Shown here: positions 11,140 through 21,501 of the stretch, piece by piece
How the letters are laid out: each line of letters opens with the position of its first letter
Numbering within the stretch: the stretch's first letter is position 1
Made by a program: the position numbers and the translations under genes
Origin: Zantedeschia hybrid cultivar
Taxonomy: Eukaryota > Streptophyta > Magnoliopsida > Alismatales > Araceae
Assembly (NCBI GenBank): GCA_030544215.1
Contig: JARZZO010000004.1
Coordinates: 39,607,980 to 39,671,979 of the forward strand
Direction of reading: 5' to 3'
DNA: 64,000 bases
The notes under the pieces: generated by a model
What the model was told of the DNA's origin: nothing
Database searches by the model: none
What the model saw: the letters and a program-made list of their open reading frames with translations, nothing else

Positions 11140-12273
11140 GGACGTGCGAGCCTCCCTCCTGGTGATAGCTAGAACTCTCCCCTGGGTCCTCGGCTTCTTC
11201 TGATCACCTGAACCCTGTCCCTGACCATGCCCCTGCGGGCAGTGTCTCGCCAAATGACCCTACTGGCCGCAAGTGAAACACCTCCTAGGGAGAGTAGGAC
11301 ACTGAGTCCCATCGTGGGTACCACCACAGTGCTGACAAATTGCTGGAAGCCTCTGAGCTGACTCCTGCTGCGCACTGGACACCGACTGGCTCTGCTGACT
11401 CTGCCTGGGCCTGCTGCTACCGCTGTTGCCACTACTGCAGCCACCGCCTCGAAAGAATCTCCTGAATCGGGAGCCGAGTAACGACGATCCCGATCCGGAC
11501 GAAGGGGCTGCTGCCGCTGCCTTACCCCTGCCACGAGCTGGTCCCTGAGCAGTCAGTCCTCTCTCCCGGGCTGACTGGTTCTGTTGAGCCTCAACTGCTG
11601 CTGCACACCTAACCGCTGATGCCAAATCTGTACAACAGTGGGATGCCACGAAGTTCCTCAGACTGAGCCTCAGTCCGTCCACAAACCTCTCAGTACGACG
11701 CTCCTCGTCCCCAGATATGAAAGGCACAAACCTCCCAAGCGAAACAAACTTCGCCTGATACTCGAGTACTGTCATACTCCCCTGAGTCAGATTCATAAAT
11801 TCCCTTTCCTTGGCCCTCTGGACATGCCTAGGGAAATACTGCGCATTGAATTCCTTAACAAAAGTCTCCCAAGAAATCTCCCTGAGACTCCTATCCTCAT
11901 ATGACAAACTCTTCAAGGTGGTCCACCAATCATAGGCGCTATCCTTCAACATGAAGGTAGCCAACGGAGTCCTCTTAACTGCTGCACAATCCATAGTATC
12001 GAAAGTCTTCTCTATCTCCCTAAGCCAATGAACGGCCTCATCAGGGTCGGGACGACCGGTGAAGTGAGGTGGCCTCAGCTTCAGGAATCTCTCTAGTGTA
12101 GCTGTAGACCCTCCCTGAGTACTGGAACTCTCACTAGGGTCTCGGGTTTGGTATTTAGCCATAGTGTCCATCATAGCCCCCATAAACTGCTCTACACTCG
12201 GCCTCCCGGCCTCATATCCACTAGGGACATCTCCCCGCTCTCGAATAACCGGCATCCTCTTTCTAGGAGCCAT
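11140..12273 (-). pseudogene. Gag (capsid and zinc knuckle)
   Basis: The frame starts at ATG 12273 (MAPRKRMPVI), 144 bases inside the PBS. The capsid part has the Tekay/Del hallmark RFLKLRPPHFTGRPDPDEA followed by VHWLREIEKTF, then a retrotransposon-gag domain (AYDWW, SWETFVKEFNAQYFP, EYQAKFVSL, ERFVDGL). A serine/glycine/arginine-rich spacer follows, then the zinc knuckle. An in-frame TAG (11260-11262) falls inside the knuckle between CFTCGQ and GHLARHC, splitting the CCHC ligands. The stop fits CAG-to-TAG. The frame then continues directly into protease. Confidence 0.93.
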
Positions 12274-12416
12274 CTACTCGCCTACAATCACAAAATCGAA
12301 AAGTTCTAATTAGAATCCTAAAACCTATACTACCGCCGTGCCTGTACGGGATAATGTAATTATTTGCCGAACTCACGACATTTAACCTAGTTATTCATTT
12401 ATTTGCCAGACCGAAT

Positions 12417-12428
12417 GCTCTGATACCA
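12417..12428 (-). other. Primer-binding site, initiator tRNA-Met
   Basis: The minus strand reads TGGTATCAGAGC two bases inside the 5' LTR. It is complementary to the 3' end of plant initiator tRNA-Met, the usual primer of many plant copia and Tekay-type gypsy elements. Its place next to the LTR confirms the orientation of the element. Confidence 0.95.
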
Positions 12429-13480
12429 ACTGTAACGACCCGCCACCCTATAATCGGGGATCCGATTACTAAATGGGTACCGAATCATTAATTTGGAACC
12501 AAACTAGGATCTAAGTAAGTCTGGGAAATAAATAATAAACTAAGCTAAGCATTCACATCGCATTGGATTGAAAGGAAAATGCACGAATTAAAAGTTATTA
12601 CAATGCGACTCGATACAGCAAATAATTACATACTCCAACAGAAAAGGAATAATTATACATACAGGCCAGAAATAAAATAACAACTACATCGGGGCATACC
12701 CCGGAACAACAGCTGACGGCGCTCAACACACAGTCGCACTCCCCTCGCTAGGTCTGCCGGAAGTCCTCACCTGAAAATCGCAGGGGTGAGTCTCAAAGAA
12801 AAGACTCAGTAGGGATCCTTCGATCCCCACTGCCCACGCACACACCCACAAGCGTAAAATACAGTTGAAGATAAAGTAACAAGCACAGTGGTAATTACTA
12901 TTCCTAAATCTCGATGTGAATCACATGCAGTCGAACTGTATTAAACATGCATATTTCTAAACTAGTCTACTAGGGAACCCACAACCGACGTCTCGATAGC
13001 ACACGCCAACCACACAAACGACGGTGGGGAAAAACACCGACCCGCTGAGACCAAACAGTAACCCCTCGGATAACACTCTAGCTACTCCGGCCCAACTGGC
13101 TCAGGTGGTTACTCCTTCCCTCAGCATGATTGACACTCCGAAAGTACCACACCCACACCGGTACTAGCTGACCCCGGGGTTCACCAGGTGACCCTCTCTC
13201 ACTAGGCGTCACTCCGCCCACGCCCCCACCGGCGCTGTGCTCCACCCACACCAGCACAGGGTGATAAAGCGCTACAACTGTCACTCCAGGTCCACAGTAA
13301 CACAAAATCCGGCACAGTGCGATCCGGTCACGTGAAAAGTCCACGGTCGCACGACACACAACGCAGTGCCATCCGGTCATGAAGAATCCATCATCATCGA
13401 GTACACTAAAAGCATGCATTAACCAACTATCTAGCAGTGTGAACACGTTTTACTGGCATGAATTAGTGTAGTCATGTCTT

Positions 13481-13844
13481 GAATCGCGTCGCCCAAGGCC
13501 GACGTCATTCAAGCACCCTATACTGGTTCATGAAATATCGGCCTCAGAATCTGACCTAAAAGGCGTCGACACCAGAGGTCGCCTTTTTAAAAGGCGTCAA
13601 CATCCTCAGACGCCAATAACACAGAAGTCCAGGATTCGCAGAAAACGTTAATTGGGGGAATTCTGCCTTAAAAGGCGTCATGGTGACCCGATGATATTAC
13701 AAATCGCGTCGCTAACACATGACGTCTTTTAGTCCCAGAATCTCCGAACTGACAGAACATGAGCGGAACGATTCCTGCCTAAAAGGCGTCATGATGGCCC
13801 GACGCCCTTCAAAAAGGCGTCATCCATATACGACGTCTTTTAAC
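13481..13844. repeat. Dyad cluster A in the 5' LTR
   Basis: This is the counterpart of 6391-6755, with the same seven dyads in the same order and each with a 10-base spacer. The first is GAATCGCGTC at 13481-13490 and GACGTCATTC at 13501-13510. One right arm has decayed to GATGATATTA near 13690. The others keep at least the GACG core or a one-base variant. Confidence 0.82.
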
Positions 13845-14406
13845 GCCAGGAGCCAGGCCTGTCTCGAGCCCGAGGGCTCCCCTTTTCACCCCCAAAAATC
13901 CCAAAATCATCCAAAACGGAGGAGAAAGAGAGGCAAACCAAATCATCATAAACCCACATTCATAGAAATCCCCCATTCCATCAAGAAGAGCTCCTAAACA
14001 TGCTTATTCTACCCCAAAATCATAGATCTAAAACATGCTTCAAGAGGGAGAACATGGTTTTAGCATAGAATATACTATCGGAATCGTCACCCTACCGGTT
14101 ACTTGAACTTCTCCAAGCTCCAAGCCGTCCACCCATCTCGCCCCACGCTGCCGCCGGTACCGCCGTGGTCGTCCTTACTCCACCGGGACGTCGGTCGCCG
14201 TCCGGAGAGTAAACGTCGCGGAGGAAGTGGAGGTGGTAGTGGTGGGAGCTAGGTGGGTGATGGAGTGGAGGGAAAGACGAAGTGGTGGGAGGAAAAGAGG
14301 GAGGAGAAGGGGTCGTCGCCGGAGTCGCCGGAAGGGAGGCGAGAAAGAGAGAAGGAAGAAAATGAGGGAAAGAAGGAGGGCTCGCGGGGTTAACCAGAGA
14401 CTGGCT

Positions 14407-14703
14407 AAAATGCGTCGATATGGACGGACGCCTAACAGATGACGTGACGGCCACTCTGACAGGGGTCTGAAACGCGTCGTCCAATCAAGACGCCGTTCAG
14501 GAGACATGTCAGGGCCGTACTCTGATAACCCAGAGTCGCAGTCTGAAAGGCGTCGTCCCACGCGGACGCCGTTCAGACGACACGACAGGGCTGTATTCTC
14601 GCAGCCCAAAGCCAGCCCACGTGGCACCCACGTGGTAGAACTTAAAACGCGTCTGCAACGGTGGACGCCGTTCAAAACGCGTCTCGAGGTCTTGTCGCGA
14701 AAC
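14407..14703. repeat. Dyad cluster B in the 5' LTR
   Basis: This is the counterpart of 7317-7601. It starts with AAAATGCGTC at 14407 and ends with two directly adjacent dyads: AAAACGCGTC at 14644 with GACGCCGTTC at 14664, and AAAACGCGTC at 14674 with GTCGCGAAAC at 14694. Here the arms are cleaner than in the 3' LTR (AAAACGCGTC against AAAATTCGTC), so the 3' copy has decayed at that dyad. Confidence 0.82.
14618..14634 (-). promoter_or_regulatory. Paired CACGTG (G-box) sites in the LTR promoter region
   Basis: CACGTG occurs at 14618-14623 and again at 14629-14634, 11 bp apart (about one helical turn), within the coding-strand U3. The 3' LTR has the same pair at 7516-7521 and 7527-7532. CACGTG is the core bound by plant bZIP and bHLH factors. 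The Tat-like element at 57345-57360 has the same block with decayed boxes. That it drives transcription is inferred. Confidence 0.5.
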
Positions 14704-14784
14704 AACACAGAGTCTCAGCCCCGCTAGGGCCTGAACTACAGGGTCTGACCCCGAAAATCGGATCCGAAAATCTCAATCTTTACA

Positions 14785-16685
14785 CCTCCCCTTGTCTTCT
14801 TCTCCTTCTTTTCTTCTTTTTCCTCTTATTTTATTAGGGAAGAACCCCCCCCCCCCCCCACCCCCCCGCACACCCACCGGTGGGGCATTTAATGCAACCA
14901 GGTCTTGCTACTGGTGTGTGCGGGGGGGTTGCCTTGGATCTCCACCAGTAACTCCCCCTTCTCTCCTTTTATCTTGTCGTCTTCTTTTTTTTTGTTTATA
15001 TTTAATGGGGAGAAACCCCCCACTGGTAGTGGTCTCAATGGGAATCAGTGGATTTCTTGGCCTCTTTATTGCACTTCTTTCATTCTTTCTCTCTCTTTAA
15101 TTCCCTATTAAAAGACATTGGGCGGTCTTTAACTCCTTTCTTTCTCCCTTTGTTAAGGCCCTTAATGAGGTTTTAACTCTTGCTCTCCTCTTTTATTATC
15201 TTTTAATGGGGAGAAAACCCCACTTTGAAAGCCATTAAAGGGGGCTTTAACCTCTCTCTTTCTCGCCCTTCTTTGCATTTAATAGGGGAGAACACCCCCC
15301 CCCCCCCCCAAAAAAAAAAGAAAAGAAAAAAAAAATGGTGGAGGCCTAGGAGGCAATCGTTGGGGGTTCTTAGCCTCTCTTCTCTCCCTCTTAAATCACC
15401 TCTTTAAAGACCACCGGTAGGGGGTCCACAAGGAAACCAGGTTTTTTTTTGGGGGGGGGGGGGGAAGTCTTTTTTATTTTTTTTCTCATTTTGCTTTCGT
15501 GCCCTTGTTAAAATCATGTTCAGTAGACACCAAAAGCATCACCTACAACAGAAGAGTAATAGTCATAGTATGCCTAAGCAAGGTTTGCCATGCTGGATCA
15601 ACTCGTGCCGACTTGGGTGACTCATATTGTATCAATGCGAACCCGAGTCGATGCCACTTGACCGAGTCTGTACGATTTTGGAGATCTTTTCCATGCTACT
15701 TGGCTGAGTCTGTGTGAGTCGAGGCGGCTCGTACCAGATAATGGGAGCTTTGAGTCAGTCCGACTCTTTGAGTCAGCGAACCCTGTGCCTAAGTTGAGTT
15801 GTCTCTTGATTAAACCCAACCAACCCATATTGGAACTCATCTCAAACACTAGTCTTTTGACTTTGGCTAGTAGTATCATATGCTTACGTGGTTGGTGACC
15901 CCTCAGACGTAAGGTGGGTCAGCTTGTAATCTAGAAGTGACAAGGTCACCTATGGGCACCGACTACAACAAAATAGGAGTAATGGTCATGGTAGTCTTTT
16001 GGCTAAGGTGGCAATTGATAACACTTACCTCTATTGCCTAGAGTCTTCTTTTCATACCTAATGTCTTATGCAAGATTCTAGTATCGTTGATCCGAATCGG
16101 ATCATATCTTCCTAGATGTGAGTAGATACTAATCTGACTCTGTTTGACTCACATGAGTCACATGAGTGATTCATGCCAATGAGTTTGTTAATGGCAATGA
16201 GTTTAAGCCACGTTTAAGAGAAATGTACCCTATTACTTGATATAAAAGTGTAAATATACTTACAAATGAGAAAAACTCGATCTAAAACAACCCATTATAC
16301 ATGTATGAGTCGACATGATCCGGTTTGGGACTATGTAGTCAGCGGCGTGAGGCGACCGGGGGATTGCCTAAGCCTAAAATGCCTAGGTGATGGCCGAGGT
16401 GTCTTTTTAGAAGGGGACAACAGTCACAATTCTATTGAAGAGAAGTGAATACAAAGAGGGATACACTCCCTAAGAAGGGACACAATAAACTACCTCAAAG
16501 GGAAGACAAGACACTCCCTAAACAGGCCCCATATAATGAAGTAAGAAGATAACAGCCTTATGAGTACCTTTATCAAGAGAATACATCTGTGAGATCAGAA
16601 AAAGTAAGTACAAAATATTCCTCCATGATCGAACAATCTTCAGAAACTGTATGATGTTCTCATCCAGAAGATCTACTGCTCTGCC
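14785..16685. repeat. Composite repeat copy 1, noncoding part right of the gypsy insertion
   Basis: This continues the segment begun at 4812 and aligns along its length with about 29505-31330. It contains C-runs (14847-14868, 15294-15310), a G-run (15451-15463), several GGGGAGAA blocks and T/C-rich stretches, and a 207-bp hAT MITE at 15579-15785. The block near 16340-16400 (GCCTAAGCCTAAAATGCCTAGG) resembles another short repeat seen near 37690. No gene is supported: open frames over the C- and G-runs are low complexity. Confidence 0.75.
15579..15785. mobile_element. hAT MITE, 207 bp (copy 1)
   Basis: The left end is CAAGGTTTGCCATGCTGG and the right end, inverted, begins CAGGGTTCGCTGACTC. It is flanked by perfect 8-bp direct repeats TGCCTAAG (15571-15578 and 15786-15793). 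The interior is rich in GAGTCG/CGACTC motifs. The same insertion is present at 30223-30429, so it moved in before the surrounding repeat was copied. Its ends match the hAT terminus at 18820. Confidence 0.85.
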
Positions 16686-17289
16686 TCAATCTTCAATCCA
16701 TCTTATTGTTCTCTTCAAGAGATCACATGCACTACTGAATGGACCAGCGCATTTTGTTTTATTTCTTTCACACCAGATTGCCCAAAGCAATGCAGGGTAG
16801 ATCAAATACCATAATTGTTTTTCTGATGGGAATGGGTAGACGTATGCCCACCATCTTAACAATTCTAGGACTGAAGAGTGTTCCACCCACACAATGCCGA
16901 ACACCGTGCATAGAGCCTTCCATTGAATACTAACAATACTGCACAAATAAAATAAGTGTTTCTGCTCCTCCCAAACAAAGCACAGAAGGTACACTTGATA
17001 CTTCCAGGAAGATGCATATTCTTTATCCCCAAAGAAACAATTTGAGCTTCTTTGGAAGAGCTGCAGACCATACAAGATCCTTCCACCATACCTTACAACC
17101 ACCATCTTCTTGAAATCTCACTAGTGAATTGACAGAGAATTCCCTTTACTATTCTATCTCCATATTCTTCTATCTTGTTCCGCACTAGTAATCTTTGTCG
17201 AGGTTGAACATAGAGAAAAGGGCAATAAGCTCTTAGAGCTCCATCTCAATAAGATTCGTTCTCAAAGTAATATCCAGCTATCCTACTAT
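16686..17289 (-). pseudogene. LINE (L1-type) ORF2 3' end, 5'-truncated
   Basis: On the minus strand this encodes, over several broken frames, the C-terminal zinc-binding region of a plant L1-type ORF2: SIKCTFC followed by HLFYLCS, then WYLIYPALLWAIWCERNKTK. The same region is at 31330-31929, where the LINE goes on much further upstream. Alignment stops at 17289, next to a BED-finger exon of a hAT gene, so the LINE is truncated here. It is not functional. Confidence 0.82.
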
Positions 17290-17587
17290 AGATCATGCAT
17301 TCTTCCATTTCTTTGTCTGCAACCTTCTTTAAGCGCACTTCTTTCAAACTTTTCAAGTGTTGAGCCATCTGCGTCCTGACCTACCCAGGAACATTTTTAC
17401 AACCAACCACCTCATTATACCCAACAGTTTTTTCTCTTGCAAGGTGCTTCTTCAATAGAGAAACACCGCCGCCCTTTCCTATAAACTGAAAGTAATTGCA
17501 CTTGAACTTGTGCCAACTACCATGCACCATACTCCCATACTGCCATCTGATGTCTCCGGACTCTCGACGAGGGGGTGGGGCGGCCAT
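17290..17587 (-). pseudogene. hAT-1 transposase, BED zinc-finger exon (truncated)
   Basis: Translation from ATG 17587 gives DIRWQYGSMVHGSWHKFKCN followed by YFQFIGKGGGVSLLKKHLA. This is the plant BED-finger pattern W-x-H/Y-G, CxxC, GGG, LKxHLA. The second cysteine of CxxC is phenylalanine (CNYF), so zinc binding would fail. The frame continues past an in-frame TAG (17381-17383) with QMAQHLKSLKEVRLKKVADK, the usual segment after BED in this family. The exon stops at 17290 at the border of the LINE fragment. BED fingers bind transposon ends. Confidence 0.75.
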
Positions 17588-18360
17588 CTAATGACAACAA
17601 AGAGAAGAGAAATCAGAACAAACAAATACATTAAATATTTAAATAATAAGTAAGAATAGTATAAAAGCATAACTTAAAGTGTATTAAATAAATATTAAAT
17701 ATTATATTATGAAAATAAATAAATCATTAATATATAGTTAACAAATTACATAAATTATAAATATTAACTGAACATATTTATAAAAGCATAACTTAAAATG
17801 TATGAAGAACATAAATATAAGTTGTGGGCATTTCCAAAATTTATATACAAGTATCACATTTAAACATTATTAAGTAATAATATATAATACCATTAACTAA
17901 TTTAATTACTTAAAAATAAGATTTCAAACCAAAATTTTTATACTTAAAACATACAAGTTAAAACATAGATCTAAATCTAATCATTTTTTACTTTTAGAAT
18001 ATAGAGTAGACAATTTATAAATTAATTTATATTTTAAATTTTATTTCATATTTTAATAATCACATTAATACATTAATCTTCATAACTTAAAATTTTGAAT
18101 GAAATTTTAAGCAAACATGTGAAACTCATAGATCTATGCCCATCATCACATAAATATATCATTTATTTATTTTTTGATTTTTTCTGTATTTTTTTGTTAT
18201 TTAATAAAAATCTACCTCAAATTTAAACAAATCTAGATTTTTTCATGTCAAATTTACAAAGAGACAATAGATCTACCTCTTCTTCATCTCTTAATACCCT
18301 AAACAACATCAAACGACAAGAAAAGAAGATGAAAAAAAAAACTTAGGGTTCGGATGCTTA
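17588..18360 (-). other. AT-rich 5'-UTR intron of hAT-1
   Basis: About 770 bases of very AT-rich sequence without open frames lie between a consensus donor at 18361 and an acceptor at 17588 on the minus strand. The acceptor is preceded by TTCTCTTCTCTTTGTTG, a pyrimidine tract. The strong composition step at both borders supports an intron. A transcript would be needed to prove it. Confidence 0.6.
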
Positions 18361-18821
18361 CCTTCTTGAAACCGGATGAAAACGTTCAAAAGAGATAGAA
18401 AACCTCTTTCCTTTCCAACAAAATCAACTACAAACCTTTAAAAATGCTTGGATCTCCCAAAAACACCAAGAGAAATGGAAGCAAGAAGAGGGGGGAGGGG
18501 TTTGGAAGGGTGCGGCTCCTGCGTCTGGTGCGTTTCTGTCCGAACAGGAACGCTGCGGACAGTTATAGGGGTTTTAAGCCCCACATCGTATCGGATCATA
18601 GAGTCTTGGGCTGGATCTGAGCGACTCGACTTGTTTTGGGCCGGATCACACTGGTTTGCTGCGAGACAGTGCGATCCGGCATGATACAAGCCGAGTCGAT
18701 GCGAGCCGATGGCGGTTCAAAGCAACTCGGGCGAGCCGACCGTGCCATCGCATCGGGTCCGCCCAGATCCGAGTTGACTCGTACAATCCAGTACGATCCG
18801 ATATGATACGGCGAACCTTGG

Positions 18822-19313
18822 TTGAAAGAGACGAGAAAGAAAAAGGACAATGCCGCTGCAGCCTCGCCATCCAGGGAAGCCTACCGAAAGTGTCTGGCCG
18901 AGGCCTTGCTGTAGAACATGACACGCATACTCGCCTTCAGGGCCAAGGCTCCTGCAGCCATGGACACCTACCACCAGGTCTGCGCTGACCATGCCAGTTC
19001 GCAGCAGTTCATGCCAGCCAAGCAGAGGAGGTACATCCCCCAGTGTGCAGAGAGGACTATAGATGCCCCCGACATTGTGGATGAATACTACCTGAACCTG
19101 CTAGACTGGGGGAGCAGCAACATCTTGGCCTTCACCCTGGGCAGCAGTTTCTCTCTGTGGGATGCCACCAATGGGTCTACATCAGAGCTCATGATGGTGG
19201 ATGAAGAGAGTGGCCCTGTGACAAGCGTCAGCTGGGTGCCTGACGGGCAGCACCTCGCCGTTGGGCTAAACAGCTTCAATGTCCAGATGTGGGATACAAG
19301 CTCTAGTAAATTG
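18822..19313 (+). pseudogene. CDC20: CDC20-like gene fragment (cell-cycle APC/C activator), broken
   Basis: CDC20 activates the anaphase-promoting complex and recognises substrates through a WD40 propeller. This fragment encodes the region before and at the start of the propeller: SPSREAYRKCLAEALL, stop, NMTRILAFRAKAPA, then RRYIPQCAERTIDAPDIVDE, YYLNLLDWGSSN, SFSLWDATNGSTSEL and GPVTSVSWVPDGQHLAVGLN. The alignment is strong and collinear. An in-frame TAG (about 18914-18916) lies between LL and NMTRIL. The N-terminal degradation boxes and six of the seven WD repeats are missing. It ends at VQMWDTSSSKL before GTCAGT, a possible 5' splice site at 19314, but no following exon was found. The left edge is the hAT terminus at 18820. 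The GC-rich codon use differs from the AT-rich surroundings. Confidence 0.85.
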
Positions 19314-19331
19314 GTCAGTCTTCTGTCCTGA

Positions 19332-20730
19332 ATTCCATTGTCTGGTTTCTTTCTTCCTAATCTAATTTCTGGTCACCTAGAAACATGGAACCATAGATAA
19401 ATTTTCATGGCAAGCATGACCTTTACGTATCATTTTAGTTAACCCTTTAAGGGTTAATTTGATCCATAGTTGCCGCAAGTTTATGGATGGGAGTACGGTT
19501 TGGATAATATGGCTGACTAGTTAGAGTAAATTAGAGTCATATTTTCCTTTCTCATGTTTTCTATTGTAGAAATAGATTCCTTTTGGTGCTGGAAACAATT
19601 GCTTGAGATCGTCATTTCCCTTCTTAGAGGTGATCTCTCCTTGTCACTTTGGTTAAACCACTAAGGACTAAAAATTAATCCAAAGATGTCCATGGAGTTC
19701 TGGTTTAGGTGGTATGGCTGAATTGCAACTTAAATTAATTAAGATCATACTTTCTTTTCTCAATTTTCTGATTCTTACCTGGTGAAATATGTATAGAAAA
19801 AGTAAAATAGCATAATGAAACAACTGAGGCATCTGGAACTTTCACATTGTATCGCCATTAATGACTAAAATATCCAAAGATGTCCATGGACGAGGAGTTT
19901 CTTGTTTGGGCAGTATGACTAAAATTTCTGAGGTGTCAGAAATTTTCACATTGTATCACCATTAACGACTAAAATATCAAAAATTTCCCTATCTATTTTC
20001 TTTAATTTCTATATCAGATATGAATGAGCAACTATGCAATGTGGCTTATGTGTGCTCATTTAGCCAGAAAAGTGTATGTATGTTGGTTAGATATTCATGA
20101 TGACACTTTCTATGTATCTTAGTTCAATCTCTAGGATATATAATAGATGATGTTTTGCATAAAGCTATGCTATTTGTTGTTCATTGAACAACTATCGTTC
20201 CAACCAGTATTAATAGCTTTATTCTTGGATCTGTCTTATGATCAGATATTCAAAATCTCATAATAGTTCCTTCAAATTTGCATGTATATGTGTTTATTCA
20301 TTGAAAATTTCACGTACACATTTTCTTGCATATAATCCTGGTGATTTTCCCAAATGCACCTAACGAAACAAGTACCCGCTTGTTCCTAGGATCGTCACAA
20401 TAGTATCTAAGAAACAAACCTAATCTTAAACCCAGAATGTGTGTCCTTGCATAATCAAATTGTTGCCACTCTTGAGATATCTGCCATCCTTAGATAGCTC
20501 ATTTCTTATTTGAATGGCAGTACATATTATAAAATGTCATCCTGTCGATGTTTTGATTACTTGGGATGAGGGAATCTTATATTCAATAGGATAATCCTTG
20601 CCGCATGTTGCCATTTGTAACATTCTCACCATGACCTTCTATCATCCTTGGTGGCTGTTATCCATTTCCGTTTCTTTGGGTAGATCATGTGCACTAAGTG
20701 ACTAGTTTCTGATCATTATCTTTACTTCTT
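19332..20730. other. Noncoding stretch downstream of the CDC20 fragment
   Basis: No gene is visible. There is a short tandem similarity: the block TTTCACATTGTATC...ATTAA.GACTAAAATATC occurs near 19840 and again near 19935, and the words CCAAAGATGTCCATGGA recur near 19681 and 19872. If the CDC20 fragment was once a spliced gene this could be its former intron, but no CDC20 exon was recognised. Confidence 0.6.
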
Positions 20731-21240
20731 TGCCATCTACCTATCCTACAGGACTATTCATAAACTTTTGCTAGTTGTCCGTCACATCTGCACTTTGTCT
20801 AAGTGCATGTTTGAGTTCATCTTTCATTTATGGTGGTCATTTAGCAAACATCCTTGAGTTTTTGTACAAACACTTCGGCTAGTTGTCTGTCAACCTACAT
20901 TTCTCTAAATGCATGCTTGAGTTCATGTTTCACTTTGGAGTAAAAATTTGGCAGTTATTTCCTCAGTGGGCATCGTTGTTTGTCATCTACCTATCCTACA
21001 TGACTATTCATAAACTTTTGCTAGTTGTCTGTCAAATCTGCACTTTGTCTAAGTGCATGCTTGAGGTCTTCTTTCATTTTTCTGGTGGTCATTTACTCAG
21101 CAAACATCTTTGAGTTTTGCAATCATCTACTTATCCCATATGGATATGCAAACATTTCGGCTAGTTGTTTGTTAACCTACATTTTTCTAAATGCTTGTTT
21201 GAGTTCATCTTTCATCTAGAGTAAAATTCTTGCAGTCATT
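20731..21240. repeat. Two-copy 250-bp tandem repeat with half-unit repeats
   Basis: CATCTACCTATCCTACA followed by GACTATTCATAAACTTTTGC begins at about 20733 and again at about 20983, a period of 250 bp. Within each unit the second half (GCTAGTTGTCTGTCAACCTA and so on, near 20878 and 21159) is a diverged copy of the first half, so the ancestral unit is about 125 bp. It is noncoding; open frames over it repeat the same words. Confidence 0.8.
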
Positions 21241-21293
21241 TCCTTACCATACATCCTTGATTCCAGTTTTGTGAAAAATTTTAGAAAAAATCT

Positions 21294-21311
21294 TTTTTTT
21301 TTTTTTTTTTT
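21294..21311. repeat. Poly-T run
   Basis: A run of 18 or more T residues follows TTTAGAAAAAATC. It could be the tail of a reverse-strand retrotransposed sequence or a simple repeat; no gene is visible beside it. Confidence 0.7.
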
Positions 21312-21501
21312 GTTTCTTCTACTTTTTATGGAAGTGCTGAATGTCATTTTTTTGACTTGTCACTACTCATGGTCGTATTATTTCCACTAGATCGAACAAT
21401 CTTGTTTAGGTTTCCCATGCAATCAATGAACCATTTATGCCTTAATCTCATCAAGCTAGAGTTGTTGAAGTTAACAGATTCCAGAAGTCATTTTGCAAGA
21501 A

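Larger units (their letters stand above)
5343..14784 (-). mobile_element. Ty3/gypsy LTR retrotransposon, Tekay/Del-like chromovirus, degenerate
   Basis: A complete 9.44-kb element reads on the minus strand: 5' LTR 12431-14784, PBS for initiator tRNA-Met, gag, protease, RT, RNase H, integrase, C-terminal chromodomain-like tail, polypurine tract and 3' LTR 5343-7682. Both LTRs begin TG and end CA. The flanks share CCTC (5339-5342 and 14785-14788), a 4-bp match where 5 is usual; an imperfect 5-bp duplication is possible. It lies inside the composite repeat, whose uninterrupted version is at about 29505. The polyprotein frame has seven in-frame stops and a frameshift, so it cannot move by itself. 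The LTRs differ by only a few changes per 100 bp by eye, so insertion is not very ancient. Lineage assignment rests on the gag motif, the domain order and the chromodomain-like end. Confidence 0.95.
12431..14784 (-). repeat. 5' LTR of the Tekay-like element (2354 bp)
   Basis: This copy carries the promoter for the minus-strand element. It starts on the plus strand TGTAACGACCCGCC and ends CTCAATCTTTACA. It is nearly identical to 5343-7682, including both dyad clusters (13481-13844 and 14407-14703). Differences are scattered single bases plus the short length difference near 14600. It is slightly nearer the CHG/CG-decayed state in some dyads, for example GACGTCATTC at 13501 and a GATGATATTA right arm near 13690. 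Confidence 0.95.
17290..18820 (-). mobile_element. 5' half of a BED-finger hAT transposon (hAT-1)
   Basis: The high-coordinate end, read on the minus strand, is CAAGGTTCGCCGTATC, the same as the ends of the MITEs at 15579, 30223 and 50699. Next come a GAGTCG-rich subterminal region, a pyrimidine-rich leader, a clear 5' splice site (AAGAAG then GTAAGC, donor at 18361), an AT-rich intron of about 770 bp, and a 3' splice site (TGTCATTAG) directly before the ATG at 17587. The transposase exon is cut at 17290 by the LINE-bearing composite repeat. The other transposon end and the catalytic exons are not in the window. A target duplication could not be paired. Confidence 0.65.

Noticed and set aside
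14792..15407. Plus-strand open frames across C-runs
   Set aside because: They depend on homopolymer lengths and have only proline and hydrophobic runs; the region is repeat DNA present twice.
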